Assembly: GCF_016591975.1 (NCBI RefSeq)
Contig: NZ_AP024169.1
Span: 77,001 to 141,000, forward strand
DNA length: 64,000 bases
Source of the DNA: Anaeromicropila herbilytica
GTDB taxonomy: Bacteria; Bacillota; Clostridia; Lachnospirales; Lachnospiraceae
Direction of reading: 5' to 3'
The translations under genes were made by a program, and so were the position numbers. Below, piece by piece: positions 52,771 through 61,529 of the stretch (position 1 is its first letter; every line of letters begins with the position of its first letter). The notes below the pieces were generated by a model, which ran no database searches, was not told the DNA's origin, and worked only from the letters and a program-made list of their open reading frames with translations.

Positions 52771-54912
52771 TTAAATGCAATCAATAAGGAAAGTTATAAT
52801 ATGATAAATTGTTGTAGTGGCAAAGCATAGAAGTATGCCAATTCCAGTAGGGATAAGAACAGAGAAAATTGTCCACTTGATACTCTTCGTCTCTTTTTTT
52901 ATAGTTAATAAGGTAGTTGCACATGGCCAATGAAATAAACTAAATAACATCATATTTAATGCAGTAAGAGGAGTCCAACTGTGTGCAAGTAATACTTCTC
53001 TGAGAGAATCAATACTATCGAAGGTAAGAATAGAACCAGTAGAGAGATAAGCCATTAGTAAGATAGGAAGCACAATCTCATTAGCAGGTAAACCAAGAAT
53101 GAAAGCCATAAGAATATATCCATCTAATCCAATCAGGCCAGCAAATGGGTCGAAAAATGCAGCAAGGTGAGCAAGAATGCTAAGATCACCTATATAGAGA
53201 TTCGCAAGAATCCAAGTAAAGGCCCCAGCAGGAGCAGCAATAAGAGCTGCACGAATTAGGACAAAGATTGTACGGTCAATCATGGAGGTATATAAAAGTC
53301 TTCCTATCTTTGGAATCCTGTAGGGTGGAAGTTCCAAAGTAAAAGTTGAAGGTACACCTTTTAGAATGGTCTTAGATAATAGGTAAGATACCATTAAGGT
53401 GATTGCAATACCTATGATAACTAAGCCAGTCACAGCTAGGGTTGGAAGAATTCCATATTTATTGCCACCAAAGGAAGCAAGGAATACAGTAGATATTGCA
53501 ATTAAAGTCGGAAATCTTCCGTTACACGGAACAAAGTTATTGGTCATAATAGCAATTAAACGCTCTCTTGGGGATTCTATAATTCTACAAGATACGATTC
53601 CAGCAGCATTGCATCCGAATCCCATACACATTGTAAGGCATTGCTTTCCATGTGCACATGCTTTCTTAAACATATGATCCATATTAAAGGCAACCCTAGG
53701 CAAAAAACCCAGATCTTCTAATATTGTAAAGATGGGAAAGAAAATAGCCATAGGAGGAAGCATGACAGAAACCACCCATGCTAATGTCTTATATAGTCCT
53801 AGTACCAGAACACCATGAAGCCATTCAGGTGCATGTAGATTATGAAAAAGAATTGTTAATTTACCTTCAATTCCAAATAGAATATTTGATAAAAATGCAG
53901 ATGGAATATTAGCACCAACGATGGTAATCCAGAAGATGAGAGCCAATGTAAGTAACATTATTGGAATGCCAAAGATTCTGGAGGTAATAATATTATCAAT
54001 TCTACGATCACGTGATATTTTATCCGTTGATTGATGAATATAGCTTGCTTTTAGATTCTCAGCTTTATGGTAGATTTCCTCTGCAATGCGCTCACGTATT
54101 TTTTTCTTATCTTCAAGAGAGATGGATAAGTCGTTAGCTTTTATCAATAGCTCTTTTTCGTCTGAGGTTGCATTATAAAGGAGATTATCAATTAATTTGG
54201 AATCACCGTCAAGTGCTCTCAACGAAAGCCATCGAAGGTTCTTATTACTGCTACCTGGGGTCATGGATTCTGTGAATAGCCGTTGAAGTAAATCGACTTT
54301 CTCTTCAATTGCATTACTATATCTTAATTCTTTGACTTGTGGAATTTTACTTCCGGTAATAACTTGATATACAGCCTCTCTTAGCTCGTTAATTCCCATA
54401 CCGCTTCTTGCAGCACATAATACAACAGGAACACCAAGCTCCGATGCAATTCCTTTCGCATCTATTTGAATCTTTTTCTTCTTAGCTTCGTCAATTAAGT
54501 TAATGCATAGTACAATATTATTGGTAAGCTCCATAATCTGGTATACGAGATTGAGATTGCGTTCCATACAGGTTGCATCCGTAACTACAATTACAGCGTC
54601 TGCATTACCAAATAGGAGAAAATCTCTTGCAACTTCTTCTTCCACGGAGGAAGGAAACAGTGAATATGTACCTGGTAAATCAACTAAAATGTGTTCTATC
54701 CCATGGTAAGAATATTCGCCTCTAGCATTAACTACGGTTTTGCCAGGCCAGTTCCCAGTGTGCTGGTGAAGGCCTGTTAAGGCATTAAAGACTGTGCTCT
54801 TTCCAGTGTTTGGATTGCCTGCGAGTGCAATGACGGATTGATTCTTGGTTTTTTCTACATTAAAAGTATCAATAAAGGCATTACTTTTCATAGACTCATG
54901 TGTTAATCCCAT
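52771..54912 (-). CDS. feoB: Ferrous iron transport protein B
   Basis: FeoB imports Fe(II) across the membrane using an N-terminal G domain. The 713-residue protein shows G1 GNPNTGKST near residue 33, the switch region DLPGTYSL, G4-like NLIDEA, a helical guanine-dissociation-inhibitor region to about 285, then membrane gate helices from about 290 to the C-terminus with the typical PCNGRFPT and CMGFGCNAAG motifs. The start ATG 54912 has AAGGAGG directly upstream. It lies in an operon with feoA, separated by 189 bases that contain a perfect 20-bp hairpin. Such operons are normally repressed by iron, but I found no clear Fur box. Confidence 0.97.
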   Translation of the reverse strand: MGLTHESMKSNAFIDTFNVEKTKNQSVIALAGNPNTGKSTVFNALTGLHQHTGNWPGKTVVNARGEYSYHGIEHILVDLPGTYSLFPSSVEEEVARDFLLFGNADAVIVVTDATCMERNLNLVYQIMELTNNIVLCINLIDEAKKKKIQIDAKGIASELGVPVVLCAARSGMGINELREAVYQVITGSKIPQVKELRYSNAIEEKVDLLQRLFTESMTPGSSNKNLRWLSLRALDGDSKLIDNLLYNATSDEKELLIKANDLSISLEDKKKIRERIAEEIYHKAENLKASYIHQSTDKISRDRRIDNIITSRIFGIPIMLLTLALIFWITIVGANIPSAFLSNILFGIEGKLTILFHNLHAPEWLHGVLVLGLYKTLAWVVSVMLPPMAIFFPIFTILEDLGFLPRVAFNMDHMFKKACAHGKQCLTMCMGFGCNAAGIVSCRIIESPRERLIAIMTNNFVPCNGRFPTLIAISTVFLASFGGNKYGILPTLAVTGLVIIGIAITLMVSYLLSKTILKGVPSTFTLELPPYRIPKIGRLLYTSMIDRTIFVLIRAALIAAPAGAFTWILANLYIGDLSILAHLAAFFDPFAGLIGLDGYILMAFILGLPANEIVLPILLMAYLSTGSILTFDSIDSLREVLLAHSWTPLTALNMMLFSLFHWPCATTLLTIKKETKSIKWTIFSVLIPTGIGILLCFATTTIYHIITFLIDCI

Positions 54913-55006
54913 TTATACACCTCCTTAATTAATAAACTATTTTATTCTATTCTAACTACATTCATCCGTTACCTTTTGTGCATACATAAGAAAAAAGTAG
55001 AACCAT

Positions 55007-55052
55007 CAAAATATAAGAATGAATTCTTAACCGAATTCATTCTTATATTTTG
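55007..55052. other. Perfect 20-bp inverted repeat between feoA and feoB
   Basis: 55007-55026 and 55033-55052 are perfectly complementary with a 6-nt loop. No convincing U-run follows on the minus strand, so this is more likely a processing or stability hairpin than a full terminator. Confidence 0.7.
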
Positions 55053-55101
55053 AGTATTTCGCACCCTTTCACGAGAGCCATATTGATGAATTACTTTATT
55101 T

Positions 55102-55326
55102 CTATTCTTCAACAAATATTAAGGATGCTTCTTCTTTTCTTAATGCAATCATTGCTCCTCTAATATTATAAACAGTTGGGTCTCCAGAAGGTCCTTTTCG
55201 TACAACTTCAACTTTAGCACCTTTTGTTAATCCAAGAGCTAGCATTCTTTCTCTTAACATTTCGGTAGATAATAATTCATGTATTGTAACGTAGTTACCT
55301 ACTGATACATCATTTAACTTTAACAT
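55102..55326 (-). CDS. feoA: Ferrous iron transport protein A
   Basis: FeoA is a small SH3-like cytoplasmic protein that interacts with FeoB and is needed for Fe(II) uptake. The 74-residue product starts at ATG 55326, with TTGGAGG directly upstream; the longer frame would begin at a TTG that overlaps this ribosome binding site. The pattern LRERMLALGLTKGAKVEVVRKGPSG, then YNIRGAMIALRKEEA, matches the FeoA domain well. It is the first gene of the feoAB operon. A palindrome TTATAATTATAA at 55379-55390 in the upstream region is a candidate regulator site, but the evidence is weak. Confidence 0.95.
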   Translation of the reverse strand: MLKLNDVSVGNYVTIHELLSTEMLRERMLALGLTKGAKVEVVRKGPSGDPTVYNIRGAMIALRKEEASLIFVEE

Positions 55327-55378
55327 GGTAACCTCCAATCTCGGGATGTAGATTTCTTAAAATACAAGGCTTTAGTCC

Positions 55379-55390
55379 TTATAATTATAA
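55379..55390. promoter_or_regulatory. AT palindrome upstream of feoA, possible operator
   Basis: TTATAATTATAA is a perfect 12-bp palindrome about 53 bases upstream of the feoA start. It is not a Fur-consensus site. It may simply contain a -10 element (TATAAT on the minus strand). Low confidence. Confidence 0.25.
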
Positions 55391-55574
55391 AGAATGTTTT
55401 ATAAAATTGCTTCGTTACTTCTAATGTTCACATATATTTTGTGAGACTATTTAAACTAGACTAATTATATAATATGAAGGAAGCGTAACTTACGTTCCAA
55501 ATATGAATAACAGGCTTGTTAAATGATATAGAAAGAGGTTATAATATAACATAATAACAAAGATGGAGGCTCTT

Positions 55575-55952
55575 ATGGAACAGATACCAAAGCGTTTTAT
55601 AGATAAGCTGATCTTCGACTTAAAGTACATAGAATCATCACGAATACCATCGTTAGAAAAGATTATTTTATTCGGTAGTGTTGCTACTGGAAAGATTAAA
55701 ATAAATAGTGATATTGATCTATTGATTGTTACAAAGGAAATGATTCAAGACAGAATCATAAAAGCTAGAATTCGAGAAGAATTAAGCGAACCAATCAATG
55801 CTGTAACTACGGATGTAGTATTCTATATCAAGGAATCTTATGAGACATCCATGGATTTATTTACAAGACAGCTCAGAGAACATGGAATTATATTATGGGA
55901 GGAGGGCAATTATAGTGAAATTGGAAAACAATTATTATGCGATAGCATATAA
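55575..55952 (+). CDS. MNT-type minimal nucleotidyltransferase
   Basis: The 125-residue protein begins at ATG 55575 with GGAGG at 55565-55569. A nucleotidyltransferase core is visible: IILFGSVATGKIKINSDIDLLIV carries the GS and the D-x-D metal-binding pair. The family (MntA) can transfer AMP to a partner HEPN protein and act as antitoxin. The next gene overlaps its 3' end by 38 bases and encodes a HEPN-domain protein, the characteristic partner. The third acidic residue expected around residue 80 (VTTDVVFYI) is compatible with the fold. Confidence 0.88.
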   Translation: MEQIPKRFIDKLIFDLKYIESSRIPSLEKIILFGSVATGKIKINSDIDLLIVTKEMIQDRIIKARIREELSEPINAVTTDVVFYIKESYETSMDLFTRQLREHGIILWEEGNYSEIGKQLLCDSI

Positions 55953-56325
55953 TGATCTAAAATATGCAGAAGCTGGTATGACAACAGGATATTATAATAA
56001 TGTTGCATCAGGCTGCCAGCAGGTTGTAGAGAAATTTCTTAAATTCATTCTAGAAAATTACTGTATTAAAAATGGTGACATTGAGATTATGCGATCTCAT
56101 AAGCTAAAAACGTTAGCAAAAGGTGTAATGAATGAGATAGATGGTGTGAATATTAACTTGGATGATATGTCTTATTTGACGGATTATTACTATGATGCAA
56201 GGTATCCCGGGGTTGATTATACAATCGTTACAGAAGAAGAAGCGACACGTTGTATCGAGATTGCTCGAACGATATTAGAAATAACAAATTCCATTATAAA
56301 AAGGTTGGAAAAAGAGAAGCAATAG
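55915..56325 (+). CDS. HEPN-domain protein paired with the MNT nucleotidyltransferase
   Basis: I start at GTG 55915, because GGGAGGAGGG (55898-55907) lies just before it. This gives 136 residues of mostly helical protein. ASGCQQVVEKFLKFIL near residue 30, RSHKLKTLAK near 60 and YLTDYYYDARYPG near 85 fit the HEPN (PF05168-like) family. The classic RxxxxH RNase motif of HepT toxins is not visible; the RYPGVDY segment has no His at the expected spacing. Thus it may be a substrate-binding partner of the nucleotidyltransferase rather than an active toxin. The overlap with the MNT gene indicates coupling. Confidence 0.82.
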   Translation: MKLENNYYAIAYNDLKYAEAGMTTGYYNNVASGCQQVVEKFLKFILENYCIKNGDIEIMRSHKLKTLAKGVMNEIDGVNINLDDMSYLTDYYYDARYPGVDYTIVTEEEATRCIEIARTILEITNSIIKRLEKEKQ

Positions 56326-56524
56326 CAAAACATACTAAAACTTTGTAAAAAAGTAACAATAAAAACGAAAATCATGTTGTATAAATATACATTTTGCATG
56401 AATATTTTGATATTTTTTATTATATTAGAAAATAATTCATAAAAACATATAGTTTTAATAGGGAATTGTGTGCATATTTATATATACAACTTTGCTATCT
56501 ACGATAAGTTGTCTGATAATTTAT

Positions 56525-56554
56525 TTGACAAAGCTTGGAATCTCATGATATAGT
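56525..56554 (+). promoter_or_regulatory. Promoter of the veg gene
   Basis: TTGACA (56525-56530) and TATAGT (56549-56554) are 18 bp apart, matching the strong vegetative promoter known for veg in Bacillus. Confidence 0.65.
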
Positions 56555-56585
56555 AGAATGAGTGCAATAGAATGAGGTGAAGATT

Positions 56586-56834
56586 ATGATGAAGCAAACA
56601 GATGTAAACAGGGTTCGTAAGGCCGTAGTTAGTCATGTAGGTAGTAAAGTCAAAATTAGAGCTAATAAAGGAAGGCACAAAATTGATATTACGGAGGGTG
56701 TTATTTCGGAAACTTATCCAAGCATATTTCTCGTAAAAGTAGAAGATGAGATTGAGAATACATTTCAGATGGTATCCTATAGTTATACCGATGTATTAAC
56801 AAGAGATGTCCAGTTAACACTTTGTAGTGAATAA
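56586..56834 (+). CDS. veg: Veg protein
   Basis: Veg is a small conserved firmicute protein linked to biofilm gene expression in Bacillus, with a mostly beta fold. The product of about 82 residues shows the family pattern: a K/R-rich N-terminus, GSKVKIRANKGRHK near residue 17, EGVISETYPSIFLV near 37, then VSYSYTDVLTRDVQLT. GAGGTGA just before ATG 56586 sets the start; ATG 56589 is equally possible. Synteny with ispE downstream mirrors the veg-sspF-ispE order of Bacillus, which supports the identification. Confidence 0.92.
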   Translation: MMKQTDVNRVRKAVVSHVGSKVKIRANKGRHKIDITEGVISETYPSIFLVKVEDEIENTFQMVSYSYTDVLTRDVQLTLCSE

Positions 56835-56890
56835 TTAGTAAATAATTTATTAGATAATAACAATGATATAAAGCTGATATAATACAAATA

Positions 56891-56938
56891 AAAACTCTTC
56901 TTATTATATAAAAGTTATATAATAAGAAGAGTTTTTTA
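56891..56938 (+). terminator. Terminator after veg
   Basis: 56891-56909 pairs perfectly with 56917-56935 (19 bp), followed by TTTTTTAT. Confidence 0.9.
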
Positions 56939-57035
56939 TCGTGGAAAAGAATTATTTATAACTATTATTTAAAACGATAGAATAAAAATTACCCCTTGTG
57001 AATATATTTTGATATAAGACAAGGAGGGATTATTT

Positions 57036-58607
57036 GTGGAGCTCATCAAGAAGAATATTCATATGAATAAATTAAAATGTAAAAGTAGTGTGCAACTCAC
57101 ACTAGATGATGATTTTAATGTTCCAGATGTCAAACCGGATATTGATAAAATAGTAAAAGAACAAGGCGAAATAAAGATTAATGAAGTGAAAGCAATGAAT
57201 GGTAAAGTCTTAGTGAAAGGTTCACTACACTTCCACATCCTTTATATTAGCGATGATAGAAATATATCAATACATAATATGGTAGGTGAGATTCCATTTG
57301 AAGAAGTCATCAATATGGATGATATTAATCAGGACGATAACGTTTCTGTAAAATGGGAATTAGAAGATCTTACTACTAGCCTTATTAATTCGAGAAAAAT
57401 TAGCGTAAGATCTATCGTAAGTCTTAATTTCTGTGTAGAAGATATCTATGACGAAGAGACTGCGGTATCCGTTGATGGTGAAGAAGAAGTAGAATCAAAG
57501 AATAAGATAATTGATATTACTCAGATTGCCATTAATAAGAAAGACACCCACCGAATTAAAGACGAGATTACGATTCCATCTAATAAGCCAAACATGTTTG
57601 AAATTCTATATAGTGAAGCGCGTTTAGAGAATATGGATCATAGGATATTGGATAATAAGATCAGTTTAAAAGGTGAAGTCGCATTCTTCATATTGTATTC
57701 AAGTGAAGAGGAAGATCACCAGATACAGTATCTTGACTTGGAACTTCCATTCAGTGGAGTTATTGATTGTTCTGGAGCTAGTGAAGATATGGTGGACGAT
57801 ATTGATATTAGCATTCTCTCTAAGGATCTGGAGATCAAGCCAGACTCAGACGGAGAAGAGAGAGTGATTGATGTTGAGGTAGTCCTCGATCTAGATATTA
57901 AGGCATATGAAGAAGAACAGTTAGAGATTCTAAGTGATGTGTATTCAACACAGAAAGAATTAACACCAACGGTAAGAGATGCTTTTTATGAGAATCTAGT
58001 TGTTAAGAACAATAGTAAGGCAAGAGTCTCAGACCGTATAAAACTTGATAATAACCAAGCTCGTATTCTACAAATATGCCATAGTAGCGCAACAGCTAAA
58101 ATTGATGAGATGGAATATGTGCAGAATGGAATTGCAGTTGATGGTGTACTGTATATTCAGATGTTATATATTACGGATGATGATAACAAACCACTTGGTT
58201 CATTAAAAGGAGTAATACCATTTTCACAAACGATTGAAGCAAAAGAAATCAATGAAAATAGTATATATAATATTAAACCAAGTGTAGAACAATTAAGTGT
58301 AATCATGTTGGATAGTGAAGAAGTAGAGGTGAAAGCTTCTGTTAATCTCAATACTTTGGTATTTGACAAAATTAAAGAACCAATTATAACAGATGTTGTA
58401 GTAGCAGATATTGATGTGGATAAATTGCAAGAGATCCCAAGTATTGTAGGCTATATTGTGAAACCTGGGGATAGTTTGTGGAATATTGCAAAAAAATATT
58501 ATACAACTGTGGATAATATAAAAGAAGTAAATGAGTTAGAACATGATACAATCAAAACAGGAGATAAGATCTTAATTATTAAAAAAGTAGATATTGCATT
58601 CAGTTAA
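57036..58607 (+). CDS. sipL: DUF3794 and LysM spore protein, SipL-like
   Basis: SipL binds SpoIVA and is needed for coat assembly in clostridia. The 523-residue protein starts at GTG 57036 behind AAGGAGGGAT. It has repeated DUF3794 units: VPDVKPDIDKIVKEQGE near residue 29, then GKVLVKGSLHFHILYIS near 55, and similar repeats near 215 and 370. The C-terminal LysM domain (YIVKPGDSLWNIAKKYY near residue 474, ending DKILIIK) can bind glycan or the partner protein. This order (three DUF3794 plus one LysM) is the SipL architecture. No signal peptide, as expected for a mother-cell protein. Confidence 0.88.
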   Translation: MELIKKNIHMNKLKCKSSVQLTLDDDFNVPDVKPDIDKIVKEQGEIKINEVKAMNGKVLVKGSLHFHILYISDDRNISIHNMVGEIPFEEVINMDDINQDDNVSVKWELEDLTTSLINSRKISVRSIVSLNFCVEDIYDEETAVSVDGEEEVESKNKIIDITQIAINKKDTHRIKDEITIPSNKPNMFEILYSEARLENMDHRILDNKISLKGEVAFFILYSSEEEDHQIQYLDLELPFSGVIDCSGASEDMVDDIDISILSKDLEIKPDSDGEERVIDVEVVLDLDIKAYEEEQLEILSDVYSTQKELTPTVRDAFYENLVVKNNSKARVSDRIKLDNNQARILQICHSSATAKIDEMEYVQNGIAVDGVLYIQMLYITDDDNKPLGSLKGVIPFSQTIEAKEINENSIYNIKPSVEQLSVIMLDSEEVEVKASVNLNTLVFDKIKEPIITDVVVADIDVDKLQEIPSIVGYIVKPGDSLWNIAKKYYTTVDNIKEVNELEHDTIKTGDKILIIKKVDIAFS

Positions 58608-58650
58608 ATTCAGTATAAATACATTTGAATTATAATGAAGTTATACATAA

Positions 58651-58698
58651 TAAAATCAACTAAGCATATATAAAATGTCTTAGTTGATTTTATTTTTT
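58651..58698. terminator. Bidirectional terminator between converging genes
   Basis: A perfect 14-bp stem (TAAAATCAACTAAG at 58651-58664 with its complement at 58679-58692) is followed by TTTTTTG. Confidence 0.88.
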
Positions 58699-58733
58699 GT
58701 ATCAATATTAGAGTTATTTAAATAAGCCGCTTA

Positions 58734-59369
58734 CTATGCTTCTGAGTTGGATGAATCTTCCGATGTAGTAGTTGAAGATTTCTCCCACTCATCAAATTTT
58801 TTCATAGTTGCGTCATATGTATCCTTACATATGGAAGGAAGTTCACCACCCCATGCTTTTTTCGCAGCAGCAAACCCTTTTTCTACAGCGTCACGCATCT
58901 CGGATACTTTAGATGGGTCTCCACCAGTTAGAGCTTTGGCGAAAGATAAAAGGCGATCTGATGTTTGTTCAACACCCCAGTAACCATTTTCTGAAATATC
59001 ATCTTGCGCTTGTTTTGCAACATCTTCATCAACGGTGTAATCACCTTTTCTTAAGAATTCGTAGATATCAGTGGATTCATCAAATTTCTTTCCTTGTTTT
59101 AAAAGCATTTTCTCAACGAGACTGCGAAGTTGACTTGTTCGTCTATCTGCTTCAGCCTTTAATTTCTCAATAGTAGTAGTATCCCTCTTATATAGACTTG
59201 TGGAGTCGTTGTTGTTAGTGCCTTTTTTGGTAGGTTCATATACAGCAGCAGTACTAGCTGTATTGGAAGTAGTTACTGATGCTTTGTCATTTTGTGATCC
59301 TTTTACTGTTTCTTTTGAATTATTCTTTGAATAACTTACCGTATTACTTGTAACTCCATTTACACTCAT
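58734..59369 (-). CDS. Unknown soluble protein with conserved C-terminal region
   Basis: I do not recognise this family by name. The 211-residue protein has an N-terminal Ser/Thr/Asn-rich disordered part to about residue 65, a charged coiled-coil-like stretch (EKLKAEADRRTSQLRSLVEK) and a C-terminal region with AQDDISENGYWGVEQTSD, a pattern seen in small clostridial proteins and in some flagellar-gene neighbours of other bacteria. No signal peptide or membrane helix is present. It is single, convergent with the SipL-like gene and divergent from ispE. GGAGG sits before ATG on the minus strand. Function unknown. Confidence 0.75.
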   Translation of the reverse strand: MSVNGVTSNTVSYSKNNSKETVKGSQNDKASVTTSNTASTAAVYEPTKKGTNNNDSTSLYKRDTTTIEKLKAEADRRTSQLRSLVEKMLLKQGKKFDESTDIYEFLRKGDYTVDEDVAKQAQDDISENGYWGVEQTSDRLLSFAKALTGGDPSKVSEMRDAVEKGFAAAKKAWGGELPSICKDTYDATMKKFDEWEKSSTTTSEDSSNSEA

Positions 59370-59587
59370 GTTTTAAACCTCCTTGAATTGAGTAATATAA
59401 GTAATGTAACTTATTAATTGCTTATACTATATATCGGATAGGGAATAATGTAAATTAAGAGCAGTTATAGAAAATCATGAAAAATATGTTATTGCATTTC
59501 TTATGTACTGTGTGTATAATGTACAGTATACAAGATACAATGCCTCTGTACAATCAAAAGACAACAGATGGCAGCAAAGGTGGAACG

Positions 59588-60463
59588 ATGAATCATATAA
59601 AATTAAAGGCATTCGCTAAAATTAATTTAGGTCTTGATGTAATAGGAAAACGTGAAGATGGTTATCATGAAGTCCGTATGATTATGCAGACAGTTAATTT
59701 ATATGATAAGATATCTTTAAGTAAGACACAGTCAAATGAGATTACATTAAAGACAAATCTACACTATTTACCTACGAATGAGAATAATTTAGTATATAAA
59801 GCTGCAAAAATGTTGTTAGATGAATTTGAGATTAACCAAGGTGTGTTTATCAACCTTGAGAAGAAGATTCCAGTAGCTGCAGGAATGGCAGGTGGAAGTG
59901 CGGATGCTGCCACAACTATGGTTGGAATTAATAAGCTTTTTGACCTTTCCTTATCCAAAAAAGATCTAATGGATAGGGCAGTAAAACTAGGAGCAGATGT
60001 ACCTTATTGTCTTCTTAGAGGAACAGCTTTGTCAGAAGGAATTGGTGAAGTGTTAACTCCATTACCTGCAATGCCAAAGTGTCATGTGCTGATAGCAAAA
60101 CCAGGGATTAATGTATCTACTAAATTTGTTTATGACAACCTGAATATAGAAAGAATAGAGAAGCATCCAGATATTGATGGAATGATACAGGCGATAAAAG
60201 ATCAGGATCTATACCAAGTTACAAGTAAATTAAGTAATGTACTTGAGACAGTTACAATCAAAGAATATCCTGTAATTAACGAGATTAAAAAGCAAATGAT
60301 AGAGATGGGAGCATTAAATTCTATCATGAGTGGTAGTGGTCCAACGGTATTTGGTATCTTTGATAATTATAATAAAGCAAGTAAAGCATTTTATAAATTA
60401 AAAACAAGTGAATTAGCCAAAAACGTTCATTTAGCTAGTTTATATAATAGGATGGATCAGTAA
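59588..60463 (+). CDS. ispE: 4-diphosphocytidyl-2-C-methyl-D-erythritol kinase
   Basis: IspE phosphorylates CDP-methylerythritol in the MEP isoprenoid pathway. The 291-residue protein carries the GHMP-kinase signature PVAAGMAGGSADAA near residue 95, the N-terminal AKINLGLDVIGKREDGYHE with the substrate-binding Lys and His, and the late SGSGPTVFGIF near 250. I place the start at ATG 59588, since conservation begins there; the open frame runs upstream to 59477 but without family residues. The gene sits 44 bases before the GntR regulator and is probably transcribed with it. The veg-ispE neighbourhood is conserved in firmicutes. Confidence 0.96.
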   Translation: MNHIKLKAFAKINLGLDVIGKREDGYHEVRMIMQTVNLYDKISLSKTQSNEITLKTNLHYLPTNENNLVYKAAKMLLDEFEINQGVFINLEKKIPVAAGMAGGSADAATTMVGINKLFDLSLSKKDLMDRAVKLGADVPYCLLRGTALSEGIGEVLTPLPAMPKCHVLIAKPGINVSTKFVYDNLNIERIEKHPDIDGMIQAIKDQDLYQVTSKLSNVLETVTIKEYPVINEIKKQMIEMGALNSIMSGSGPTVFGIFDNYNKASKAFYKLKTSELAKNVHLASLYNRMDQ

Positions 60464-60507
60464 ACTAAAAAGGAAATCTTGTTAACATAAATAGGGGGAT
60501 TCAGACA

Positions 60508-61182
60508 ATGGAAGATAAGTTAAAAGTAACCTTAAATGAATACTTACCATTACGAGATATCGTATTCAATACATTAAGGCAAGCGATACTAAAAGGAGAG
60601 CTAGAACCAGGCGAAAGACTAATGGAGATTCAATTAGCTGATCGTCTAGGTGTTAGCCGTACACCGATTCGAGAAGCAATTCGTAAGTTAGAACTTGAAG
60701 GTCTAGTTGTTATGATACCAAGAAAAGGTGCTGAAGTAGCAAGAATTACAGAAAAAGATCTGAATGATGTTCTTGAAGTAAGATGTTCATTAGAAGAATT
60801 AGCTGTAGAATTAGCTTGTGAAAAGATAACGAAGGAAGAATTAGAAGCTTTAAGGAAGTCTATGGATGATTTTAAGGCTGCAATTCATGAAAAAGATGTA
60901 ACAATCAGTGCTGAAAAAGATGTGACTTTTCATGATATTATTTTCCAGGCAACAAGAAATGACCGTTTAATACAGATACTAAATAACTTAAGAGAACAGA
61001 TGTATCGTTACCGTGTGGAATATCTAAAAGATCTTGAAAGCCATGCAATCTTAGTAAATGAGCATCAAGAAATATATGATAGTATAGAGAAAAAAGATGT
61101 AGAGAAGGCAAAAGAGAGTATAAAGAAGCATATCTACAATCAGGTTGTTGGTGTTAGTAAAACAATTAAATATGAGCGTTAG
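60508..61182 (+). CDS. GntR/FadR-family transcriptional regulator
   Basis: The 224-residue regulator has an N-terminal winged helix (about residues 10-78; LRQAILKGELEPGERLMEIQ, then LGVSRTPIREAIRKLE with the recognition helix) and an all-helical FCD ligand-binding domain (about 90-215) with EVRCSLEELAVELA and a terminal EHQEIYDSI segment. FCD-type regulators bind small carboxylic acids with a metal ion. The ligand is unknown. It follows ispE closely but has no clear functional link. A strong terminator follows at 61200-61233. Confidence 0.94.
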   Translation: MEDKLKVTLNEYLPLRDIVFNTLRQAILKGELEPGERLMEIQLADRLGVSRTPIREAIRKLELEGLVVMIPRKGAEVARITEKDLNDVLEVRCSLEELAVELACEKITKEELEALRKSMDDFKAAIHEKDVTISAEKDVTFHDIIFQATRNDRLIQILNNLREQMYRYRVEYLKDLESHAILVNEHQEIYDSIEKKDVEKAKESIKKHIYNQVVGVSKTIKYER

Positions 61183-61199
61183 TTTTCACTTTATTTATG

Positions 61200-61233
61200 G
61201 AGTCCTCATAAGCGATTATGGGGGCTCTTTTTT
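61200..61233 (+). terminator. Terminator after the GntR gene
   Basis: A 12-bp stem with two G.T pairs (61200-61211 with 61216-61227) is followed by TTTTTT. Confidence 0.85.
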
Positions 61234-61253
61234 GCTGTAAAAGAGTGCGTGTG

Positions 61254-61519
61254 AAGTCCCCAGGGTAGGTTGACGAGAATATGGCAGTATGCAGATACGG
61301 GGAGCGGTTTCGGTTAAAGGAGTATAAGAAGTTCTAAATAGAGTGTAATCACTGAAAGCATGATAAGAATGAGATAACTCGCACAAGACGCTCAGACAGA
61401 TCTCATTCTTATCATTGGCGTGATTACAATCTATTAAGAACTTCTAATACTCTTTAAGACGAAATCGCTCCCCGTATCTGCATACTGCCATATTCAGGCG
61501 AAGGTTTTGAAGGGGACTT
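61254..61519. repeat. Giant palindrome element 3 (PAL3)
   Basis: This 266-nt inverted repeat begins 72 bases after the GntR stop, beyond a normal terminator. Outer arms are AAGTCCCC (61254-61261) and GGGGACTT (61512-61519). A perfect 30-bp block (beginning GAATATGGCAGTATGC at about 61277) pairs with a block near 61465. The conserved GTATAAGAAG (from 61322) faces CTTCTAATAC (61441-61450) with the fixed A.A mismatch at 61326/61446. The apical loop has ATAACTCG and CGCTCAGACAGAT. The right flank (GGACTTTTAAGTACTGTG) resembles that of PAL1. No ORF. Confidence 0.9.
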
Positions 61520-61529
61520 TTAAGTACTG

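Noticed and set aside
55379..55390. A Fur box upstream of feoA.
   Set aside because: The only palindrome there is TTATAATTATAA, which does not match the Fur consensus and may just contain a -10 element.
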